Shown piece after piece: positions 1 to 5,108 of a stretch of DNA of 6,855 nt. Source of the DNA: an uncultured Thermomicrobiales bacterium. Lineage in GTDB: Bacteria; Chloroflexota; Chloroflexia; Thermomicrobiales; UBA6265. A model generated the notes under the pieces. That model was not told where the DNA came from and searched no databases. It saw nothing but the letters and a program-made list of their open reading frames with translations. Numbering within the stretch: the stretch's first letter is position 1; each line of letters starts with the position of its first letter. The stretch covers positions 1-6,855 of the forward strand of contig CADCWH010000121.1 of the NCBI GenBank assembly GCA_902806395.1, in the 5' to 3' direction. A program made the position numbers and the translations under genes.

Positions 1-1
1 C

Positions 2-247
2 CCCGATCGCGTCGAGACCGTCATCTCCAACGCCCGTCGCCACGCCGAGGGCTGGGCGGCCGACCCCGGGCTGGTGGAAGACCTCTACCGGGTGATGCTC
101 CCCGTCTTCATCGCCCACGAGCACGATGCCCAGCGGGACACCTCGGCACTACCCACCGACGTTGACGATCGTGACCAGGATCTGGAGTCGGACGCGATCG
201 CGGGTGCGGACAGCATCACCGGTGACGATCCGACGGACCAACCCTGA
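2..247 (+). CDS. Chorismate mutase, type II (AroQ/PchB-like), C-terminal part
   Basis: Open frame entering from the left edge and ending at TGA 245-247; 81 residues are visible and the start lies outside the window. Residues 1-47 (PDRVETVISNARRHAEGWAAD, then PGLVEDLYRVMLPVFIAHEH) match the last two helices of the AroQ-fold chorismate mutase: a basic stretch, the 'A-x-x-x-x-x-D-P-x-x-V-E-x-L-Y-R' pattern, then the helix whose Gln/Glu points into the active site (IAHE here, IAEQ in PchB). The family converts chorismate to prephenate, or in PchB isochorismate to salicylate and pyruvate; this fragment cannot separate the two. The roughly 35 residues after the domain form an Asp-rich, low-complexity tail longer than usual for the family. 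It converges on the minus-strand cluster, so it is probably transcribed separately. Confidence 0.72.
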   Translation, partial: PDRVETVISNARRHAEGWAADPGLVEDLYRVMLPVFIAHEHDAQRDTSALPTDVDDRDQDLESDAIAGADSITGDDPTDQP

Positions 248-265
248 TTCGGCAGCGGTCGCCGA

Positions 266-357
266 CGAGAGGCGGGATGTCGAGGACGGCGGGCGTTTCG
301 CGGACATCGCGCGGGTCGAGTCACCGGACCGGAGCACCGTGCCAGTCCCGCCTCTCG
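266..357. repeat. 12-bp perfect inverted repeat in a convergent intergenic gap
   Basis: CGAGAGGCGGGA (266-277) is repeated as its exact reverse complement TCCCGCCTCTCG (346-357), separated by 68 bases. A shorter pair ATGTC/GACAT (277-281 and 303-307) nests inside. The element fills most of the gap between the chorismate mutase stop (247) and the end of the cupin reading frame (374). It might act as a long-stem transcription terminator serving both strands, or be the remnant of a small mobile or repeat element. No T-run flanks it, so intrinsic termination is not clearly supported. No other gene is seen in 248-373. Confidence 0.5.
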
Positions 358-373
358 GCCAAGCGATGCCCCA

Positions 374-718
374 TCACTCGGCGGATAGCGGAGGGGACCA
401 GCCGATCCTCAAGCGGAACGCCCCATTGACGGTCGCCGTGACGGCGTGGCGCTCGCAGCTCGCGAGGGCGAGTGGGCTGCCAGGACCCATCTGGCGCTCT
501 TCTGCGGCGAAGGTCACGCCAAATCATCCGTCCAGCACCTGGATGGTGATCGGTCCGGGGGCCGCGTGGTCGTGCAGCGTCGCCCCCGCCCGCATCGTGA
601 TCAGGACGACCCGCAAACGGTCGTCCTTGACGAGCGACTCGGCGGTCCGCCCAGCGTCCGATTCGCCGGGGGGATATCGCTGGGTCTTGTCGTTCAGGTC
701 GTAGGCGCCAAGGATCAC
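374..718 (-). pseudogene. Small cupin-domain protein interrupted by an in-frame TGA
   Basis: From a GTG at 718 the frame reads 64 residues (ILGAYDLNDKTQRY..., ending ITIQVLDG), meets TGA at 524-526, then continues in the same frame for 49 residues (FGVTFAAEERQMGPG..., ending SPPLSAE) to TGA at 374-376. Together they make one complete cupin of about 114 residues, the usual size of single-domain cupins. Cupin motif 1 (G-A-T-L-H-D-H-x-x-P-G-P-I-T-I-Q-V-L-D-G) lies before the stop. Motif 2 (GPGSPLALAS-C-ER-H) lies after it. The stop falls where relatives usually have Arg, so a single CGA-to-TGA change explains it. There is no shift of frame. The truncated product would be half a barrel and probably unfolded. 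The start is uncertain: no strong ribosome site, and an upstream in-frame stop at 743-745. The gene lies 61 bases downstream of the 8-TM gene and was probably in the same operon. Function unknown. Confidence 0.7.
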
Positions 719-779
719 CTCTACGATGGGGTGTTCGCTCCGTTATCGGTCCGTGTAGCGGCCGGGGTCGATGCCCCTC

Positions 780-1679
780 TCACGACGTACGGACGAGTGA
801 CGTGCGTCCCGGAGATAGGGTGGAGACGGTGGGAGGCGGGTCCGCATGCTGGGCGAACGACCGGAGGAGCCGCGAGGTGGTGAACGCCAAACCCGCCGTG
901 GCCGGCAGCAGGATCGCCAGCATCGCGGGCTGGGCGGACGGGTCCCCCTTGACCTCCATGGCGACGGCCATGCCCGCGATTGATCCCACCAGGCAGGAGG
1001 CGAAGGCGGACAGGCCGTAGGCGGCCCTGATCGCTGCCGGTTTCCGGCCGAGGAGCCCGGCGCCGGTCGCGATGAGCAGCGGGATCAGGAACCCGACATC
1101 CAGGAGTTTGATCACCCAGAAGATCGTCGGCCCCTCCTGGTATTCGGCCGTCGGCTGACCGATGACGACCAGGCGAATCTGGGCTGCCCACGCCAGCGCG
1201 AAGAAGCTGCCGAGCCCGAGGAAGATGCCGGCCACCGTCCGCCGCAGGCGGTCGGAGGGCGTCGGCACTTGGGTCTCGCCCAGCCGCGACCAAGCGGCCA
1301 CGGCGATCGCGGCACCACCGGCGACCAACCCGGCATAGAGCGGGAAGAACCGTTCGACGTTGCCGTCGTAGCGGGCGTACTCCTGCCCGATCACCACCGT
1401 CGTGTAGGTGTAGACCGCGTAGAGCGCCGGGCCGAGGGCGAGCGCCGGGGCGAGGCGGTGGCCGCGCAGCCACAGCACGCCGGCCGCGATCGCGGCAGGG
1501 GCAACCACGCCCAGTGAGACGACCTCGCCCCCGATGAACTGGTTCTCGAGGTTCGCCGACGTGCGGAAGGTGATGACCTTGAGGGCCAGCGGTCCCAGGA
1601 TCGCGCTGATCGCGATCCCGGCACCGAGGACGATCGAGCCGAGGCCGGCGGCCCGTCGGGACGATGTGGACAGGGTCAC
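780..1679 (-). CDS. Unrecognised integral membrane protein, about eight transmembrane segments
   Basis: 299 residues starting at GTG 1679, preceded by a good ribosome site AGGAGGG (1687-1693) seven bases upstream. Hydrophobic segments lie at about 13-34, 54-71, 77-97, 112-130, 148-168, 185-209, 217-240 and 250-268; the C-terminal 30 residues are polar. Loops carry polar or aromatic patches that look conserved rather than random: TSANLENQFIGGE (about 40-52), GQEYARYDGNVERFFPLY (98-115) and GQPTAEYQEGPTIFW (174-188). No enzyme motif, heme-ligand pair or ATP site is recognised. It starts 33 bases after the upstream DoxX-type gene on the same strand, so it is probably co-transcribed with the DoxX-oxidase block. 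It could be a membrane partner or transporter of that system, but I assign no function. Confidence 0.8.
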   Translation of the reverse strand: MTLSTSSRRAAGLGSIVLGAGIAISAILGPLALKVITFRTSANLENQFIGGEVVSLGVVAPAAIAAGVLWLRGHRLAPALALGPALYAVYTYTTVVIGQEYARYDGNVERFFPLYAGLVAGGAAIAVAAWSRLGETQVPTPSDRLRRTVAGIFLGLGSFFALAWAAQIRLVVIGQPTAEYQEGPTIFWVIKLLDVGFLIPLLIATGAGLLGRKPAAIRAAYGLSAFASCLVGSIAGMAVAMEVKGDPSAQPAMLAILLPATAGLAFTTSRLLRSFAQHADPPPTVSTLSPGRTSLVRTS

Positions 1680-1712
1680 GGTGGCTCCCTCCTCAGGGAT
1701 CGCCGGTCGGAC

Positions 1713-2537
1713 TCAGGTCAATCCGTGGTCGACCCGTGGAGTATGGGCTCGCAGCAGGGGCAGTGGCTTCCAGGGCGTCCCGAGCGCTGGGAGGACCCAA
1801 CGGTCGAGTCCCCAGTGGCCGGCGACCTTCCAGGCGAGGATCAGGAACACGCTCAGGCCGAAGAGGACCGGGTTCGTGCTGGCCGTGCCAGCCAGCAGGA
1901 AGTTGAAGTTGAGGACGGTCCCGAAGAAGGCCGCGATCCCGACCAGCGCCCCGACGATCAGCCCGAGACCGATCAGGAACTCGCCGATCGCGATCAGCTT
2001 CGCGAAGCCGGACTGCCACTCGTTGTCGATCATGTACTGGAGGAGATCACGGTACCAACCGTAGGTGATGGCGGGCCGACCCTGCTCCGGGATGATGACG
2101 ATCCGCTCCCAGAACCCCAACGCTTCGCCCGGGGCCACCAGCGCCGTGCCGCCGTCCATCCAGGCGCTGTCCCGCAGCTTGTGCTCACCGGCGGCGAGCC
2201 ATTCCTGGCCGACGAAGAAGCGGACGGGTAGCCAGAGGATCGAGTAGTAGACATTCCCGAGCAGCAGCTTCCAGAACACCGGGTCGTCCACCTGGCCAGC
2301 CCGAATCGATGGCTCGTCCCGTTGCACCGGAACCCCGGATTCCGGGAGTCGCCGGGCCTGGATGACGCCCGCCCCAATGATCGCGGCGAGGAGGACATAG
2401 GTCAGGATGGTCGAACCGGCGATGTCGTCGGAATTCCACCAGTTCCCGGAGAGGAGACCGTCGGCGAAGACCCAGCAGAGGAAGACGTAGAGCACGGCCG
2501 CGATCGCGGTGATGGCATAGGTTCGACTCCGTGTCAT
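1713..2537 (-). CDS. DoxX/DoxD-family membrane protein, long form
   Basis: 274 residues from ATG 2537. Segments 5-26 and 41-60 form an N-terminal membrane pair not found in the minimal DoxX fold. The DoxX-like part runs from about 88 to 256, with membrane segments near 92-112, 178-200, 201-218 and 222-240. A long exported-side loop (about 113-177) is rich in Trp and Tyr (EWLAAGEHK, WMDGG, GRPAITYGWYRDLLQYM). The C-terminal block LAWKVAGHWGLDRWVLPALG (234-253) followed by TPW is shared almost word for word with the short paralogue at 3796-4368. DoxX/DoxD proteins are four-helix membrane proteins; DoxD with DoxA forms archaeal thiosulfate:quinone oxidoreductase, but most bacterial members have no known substrate. 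It follows the multicopper oxidase gene by 69 bases, which supports a membrane electron-transfer or assembly role beside that enzyme. Thiosulfate oxidation is only a possibility. Confidence 0.82.
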   Translation of the reverse strand: MTRSRTYAITAIAAVLYVFLCWVFADGLLSGNWWNSDDIAGSTILTYVLLAAIIGAGVIQARRLPESGVPVQRDEPSIRAGQVDDPVFWKLLLGNVYYSILWLPVRFFVGQEWLAAGEHKLRDSAWMDGGTALVAPGEALGFWERIVIIPEQGRPAITYGWYRDLLQYMIDNEWQSGFAKLIAIGEFLIGLGLIVGALVGIAAFFGTVLNFNFLLAGTASTNPVLFGLSVFLILAWKVAGHWGLDRWVLPALGTPWKPLPLLRAHTPRVDHGLT

Positions 2538-2559
2538 GGTGCACCTGATCCTTCGATGA

Positions 2560-2578
2560 CCGCGCGGGAATCGCGCGG
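2560..2578 (-). other. Strong intercistronic hairpin between the oxidase and long DoxX genes
   Basis: On the + strand CCGCGCG (2560-2566), loop GGAAT, CGCGCGG (2572-2578): a seven-pair, all-GC stem that also forms on the transcribed minus strand. The same bases read as a direct repeat of CGCGCGGGA (2561-2569 and 2572-2580) with an 11-base period. It sits 28 bases after the oxidase stop and 22 bases before the DoxX ATG. No U-run follows on the minus strand, so it is not a classical terminator. An RNA-stability or partial-attenuation element is a reasonable inference. Confidence 0.4.
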
Positions 2579-2606
2579 GACGGGTGACGAGGGCGACCGT
2601 CCGGCG

Positions 2607-3722
2607 CTATGGCTCGACGATCAAGACGGTGACCATGCCGAACATGCCGTGGTCCGTCTCGGCGTGGTTCAAGATGTGGCAGTGGAACGCCCAGGTGCCC
2701 AGTTCGGTCGCCTCGACGATGGTCTCGAACCGTTGACCGGGGGCGATGTTGAGCGTGTCGCACATGTAGGGCTGGGGGAGGAGGTAGCCGTCCGCGGCGG
2801 TGACCAGCATCGGCATCCCGTGCAGGTGCATCGGGTGGATCATCAGGCCCTCGTTCATGTACCGGATCAGGACCTTCTCGCCCTGCTTCGTCACCAGCGG
2901 TTGCGTGGCGGGGAAGCTCTTGCCGTTCAGGCTGTAGCCACCGATCGGCCCGTCGTTGAGGACGATGGTGTACTCCCGGTCGAACGCCGGCCGCGTGCTC
3001 GGGTCCCGTGGCTCGACGATGAAGGACCCGAGGAGGCCGCGGGTGACTTGGAAGGCGGAGTTGTGGTGGGCGTGGTACATGTGCGTGCCCGCGTTGCCGT
3101 CCCGGATGGGGAACTGGTAGGTGTAGGTCTGGCCCGGCTTGATCGGCGGCTGGGTGACGAACGGCACGCCGTCCTGGTCGTTCGGCACGACCAACCCGTG
3201 CCAGTGCACCGCCGTGCTCTCCGGGAGTTCGTTGGTGACCTCGAACCGCACCGTGTCCCCTTCGGTGACGCGGATCTCCGGGCCTGGGGTGACGCCGTTG
3301 TAGGTCCACGCGTCGATGAACTGGCCCGGGGCAAACTCCCAGTTCGTGACTTGGCACGTCAGGCGGAACACCTTCACGTCCCCGTCCATCTCGAAGTCGA
3401 GCGGCTGACCACCGAGTCCCTGCGTGGCAGCAGGAAACGACCGGATACCGGCTTCGTGCATGGCGTCCATCTCGTCGACGGTCATCTCGTCATCGTTGGC
3501 TTGCTGCTGGGCAAGGCTGGAGACTGGCCGGTGTCCGGAGGCATGGTCCGAGACGGCCTCGGAGGCAGGTTCGGCGGCGGCGTCCGTCTGGCGCTGGACC
3601 GTGACCGTGACCGGGGACAACGCCGCGCCGACCGCGCCCGCACCCATCAGGCCCATCAGTCCCGCCAAGCGCCGTCTCGTGACCGGCGCCTTCGTCACCT
3701 GTTCGCGTCCCATGACAGTCAT
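2607..3722 (-). CDS. Tat-exported two-domain multicopper oxidase (laccase-like)
   Basis: 371 residues from ATG 3722, chosen because AAGGAG (3731-3736) lies eight bases upstream; a second ATG at 3713 is less well placed. Residues 1-50 are a twin-arginine-type signal: TRRRLAGLMGL, a Gly/Ala-rich core, then a cleavable Ala-rich end. A polar linker (about 50-100) precedes two cupredoxin domains (about 115-240 and 250-371). Copper-binding motifs are complete: HWHG (173-176), HMYHAHH (214-220), HPMHLHG (296-302) and HCHILNHAETDHGM (347-360). They supply the type 2/type 3 trinuclear centre between the domains and one type 1 copper in domain 2 (H296, C348, H353, probably M360). Domain 1 lacks a type 1 Cys, so this fits a 'type B' two-domain oxidase rather than copper nitrite reductase NirK. 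The family couples one-electron oxidation of phenols, metals or small molecules to O2 reduction to water outside the membrane. The substrate is unknown. The flanking DoxX genes suggest a membrane partner. Confidence 0.9.
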   Translation of the reverse strand: MTVMGREQVTKAPVTRRRLAGLMGLMGAGAVGAALSPVTVTVQRQTDAAAEPASEAVSDHASGHRPVSSLAQQQANDDEMTVDEMDAMHEAGIRSFPAATQGLGGQPLDFEMDGDVKVFRLTCQVTNWEFAPGQFIDAWTYNGVTPGPEIRVTEGDTVRFEVTNELPESTAVHWHGLVVPNDQDGVPFVTQPPIKPGQTYTYQFPIRDGNAGTHMYHAHHNSAFQVTRGLLGSFIVEPRDPSTRPAFDREYTIVLNDGPIGGYSLNGKSFPATQPLVTKQGEKVLIRYMNEGLMIHPMHLHGMPMLVTAADGYLLPQPYMCDTLNIAPGQRFETIVEATELGTWAFHCHILNHAETDHGMFGMVTVLIVEP

Positions 3723-3736
3723 CGTCTCTGCTCCTT

Positions 3737-3749
3737 CGGGGTCGCCCCG
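3737..3749 (-). other. Short hairpin just upstream of the oxidase ribosome binding site
   Basis: CGGGG (3737-3741), loop TCG, CCCCG (3745-3749): a five-pair GC stem. On the minus strand it ends exactly where the AAGGAG ribosome site (3731-3736) begins. It could influence translation of the oxidase or mRNA stability. Short GC stems occur by chance in DNA of this composition, so support is weak. Confidence 0.25.
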
Positions 3750-3795
3750 CTGTCCGTTCTGTTCACTCGGGTGGTCTGGCCAAGGTCATGGGCGA

Positions 3796-4368
3796 TCAAT
3801 CCGATCGTCGCCTCCCTCCTGGCGCCCTCAGTCGCGTGTCGAAGAGCCTTCCCCCGTCCCAGGGCATTCCCAGCGCCGGGAGCAGCCAGCGGTCGAAGCC
3901 GATCCAACCGGCCGACTTCCACGCCAGGATCACCGCGACGGTGACGGCGAACAGGGACGGAGTCATGACGTTGGTCATCACCGAAGGATCTGCCCGGGTC
4001 ATGTCCAGGCTCAAGACACCTCCGGCTATCGCCGCGACGCCGGTGCAGAGGCCGAGGATCAGCGCGATGCCGACCAGGGTCTCCACCGTCGCGCCGAGCC
4101 GGAGGGCGCCGTCCCGGTCAGCGGTCATCGTCGAGCCATCGAGATGCCGCCACCCGGCGCGGAGCCAGACCACACCCAGATAGATTCGCGGTGCCAGCCA
4201 GACCCACGCCCACCGGGTATCGGCGAACAGCGTCCGTGCCAAACGCGGGTCCTGGAACCGGACGGCGACCGTCCGGGTGCTTGATCGCTGTCGCCCATCC
4301 GCCAAGGTGTGCCCCTCACCGTCTCGATCCGTCTGGACCCAACGATAGGTGAGGTACGACGAGACCAC
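3796..4368 (-). CDS. DoxX-family membrane protein, short form
   Basis: 190 residues if started at GTG 4368. A TTG at 4303-4305 (residue 22), preceded by a purine-rich GAGGGG, would give 169 residues and is a fair alternative; recognisable similarity begins only near residue 37. Membrane segments lie at about 53-70, 92-112, 108-120 and 137-153. Motifs in common with the long paralogue at 1713-2537 are APRIYLGVVWLRAGWRHL (59-76; long form VRFFVGQEWLAAGEHKL) and LAWKSAGWIGFDRWLLPALG (148-167) followed by MPW. The long Trp/Tyr-rich exported loop and the two extra N-terminal helices of the long form are missing, leaving the minimal four-helix DoxX core. It is the first gene after the response regulator (53 bases) and precedes the copper oxidase by 73 bases, so the two DoxX genes bracket the oxidase. 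Substrate and cofactor are unknown. Confidence 0.8.
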   Translation of the reverse strand: MVSSYLTYRWVQTDRDGEGHTLADGRQRSSTRTVAVRFQDPRLARTLFADTRWAWVWLAPRIYLGVVWLRAGWRHLDGSTMTADRDGALRLGATVETLVGIALILGLCTGVAAIAGGVLSLDMTRADPSVMTNVMTPSLFAVTVAVILAWKSAGWIGFDRWLLPALGMPWDGGRLFDTRLRAPGGRRRSD

Positions 4369-4415
4369 CCCGGCCGCCAGGGTAGTTTTCGGGATGCGTG
4401 ATCGGGTGGGTCGTC

Positions 4416-4433
4416 CCTACCCTACGGGGTAGG
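4416..4433. promoter_or_regulatory. Palindrome CCTACCC-TACG-GGGTAGG, candidate regulator operator or hairpin
   Basis: A perfect seven-base-arm palindrome with a four-base centre overlaps the stop codon of the response regulator (4422-4424) and lies 48 bases ahead of the GTG of the short DoxX gene. An extra half-site GGGTAG occurs at 4380-4385, 47 bases away. Inverted GC-rich half-sites separated by four bases are typical of NarL/NreC-type regulator sites, so autoregulated control of the downstream block is plausible. Read as RNA it is a seven-pair hairpin, but no U-run follows it. No convincing -35/-10 pair is seen in 4369-4415. Confidence 0.35.
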
Positions 4434-5108
4434 TCGCCGGGTGCCCGATGGCATGGTCGTGGATTCTGGCCGGTCGACCAGGCCATGCTGGAGCGCGTAG
4501 GCGATCACCTGGGCTCGGTTCTGGAGGTGGAGTTTGGCAAGGATGTTCCGCAAGTGGTACTTGACCGTGTTCTCGCTCACGTAGAGGCGTCGGGCGAGGT
4601 CGCGGTTGGAGGTGATCCCGCTCACCAGCAGATCCAACACCTCGCGCTCCCGATCCGTCAACGCGTCCGGTGTCCGCTCGGTTCGATCGTCGGACGATCG
4701 GGCGAATTCGGCCAGGACCTTGCGGGCAAGGCTCGGAGTCAGGGCAGGCTCACCGCGCGTCACGCCGTCGAGCATCGCGAACAGGTCGGCGGCGTCCAGG
4801 TCCTTGGGGAGGAATCCCCGCGCGCCGGATTTGACCGCCTCGAAGAGGTCGTTGTCCTCCTCGGACGCCGTCAGGACGACGACCATCACCCCGGGCATCT
4901 CGGCGCTGAGCAGACGCGTCGCCGCCAGACCGCCCAACTCCGGCATGGCTAGGTCCATCAGCACGATGTCTGGTCGGTGCGCGCGGGCGAGGTCGATGGC
5001 CTCCCGACCCGTGCGGGCTTCAGCCACGACCGTGATCCCGTGCGCTTCCAAGAGGCTGCGCAGCCCGTCCCGGAACAGCCTATGGTCGTCCGCGATGAGG
5101 ACGTTCAT
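4422..5108 (-). CDS. NarL/LuxR-family response regulator
   Basis: 228 residues from ATG 5108, chosen over the GTG at 5117 because GGAGGT (5116-5121) is seven bases before the ATG and overlaps the GTG. The N-terminal receiver domain (1-120) has the acidic pair D7/D8, phosphoacceptor D52 in IVLMDLAMPELGG, T80 and K102 in FLPKD, so phosphorylation should work. A linker (about 121-148) leads to a LuxR-type helix-turn-helix (150-211): LTDREREVLDLLVSG, then SNRDLARRLYVSENTVKYHL, then RNILAKLHLQNRAQ. Phosphorylation by the partner kinase is expected to drive dimerisation and DNA binding. The start lies inside the kinase gene, a 29-base overlap that implies translational coupling. The downstream DoxX-oxidase genes are its most likely targets, with the palindrome at 4416-4433 as candidate site; this is inference from position. 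Confidence 0.93.
   Translation of the reverse strand: MNVLIADDHRLFRDGLRSLLEAHGITVVAEARTGREAIDLARAHRPDIVLMDLAMPELGGLAATRLLSAEMPGVMVVVLTASEEDNDLFEAVKSGARGFLPKDLDAADLFAMLDGVTRGEPALTPSLARKVLAEFARSSDDRTERTPDALTDREREVLDLLVSGITSNRDLARRLYVSENTVKYHLRNILAKLHLQNRAQVIAYALQHGLVDRPESTTMPSGTRRPTP

Noticed and set aside
524..526. Selenocysteine or other programmed recoding at the cupin TGA
   Set aside because: The position is not a Cys or catalytic site in cupins. I saw no convincing recoding hairpin just downstream, and a single CGA-to-TGA change explains it.
126..704. A 192-codon + strand open frame across the left intergenic region and the cupin gene
   Set aside because: It overlaps the chorismate mutase end in another frame and runs antisense to the cupin, whose motifs are clear on the minus strand. 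No motif is seen in the + product.
2607..3722. Copper nitrite reductase (NirK) as the identity of the oxidase
   Set aside because: NirK has its type 1 Cys in domain 1 and lacks the HCHIxxH motif. Here HCHILNH is in domain 2 and the HWHG and HAHH motifs of a trinuclear centre are present.
2322..3944. A 540-codon open frame on the + strand opposite the copper oxidase
   Set aside because: It is antisense to the oxidase, whose copper motifs, Tat signal and ribosome site are unmistakable. The + product is Arg/Asp/Val/Gly-rich, has no recognisable domain, and is the usual antisense artefact of GC-rich codon use.
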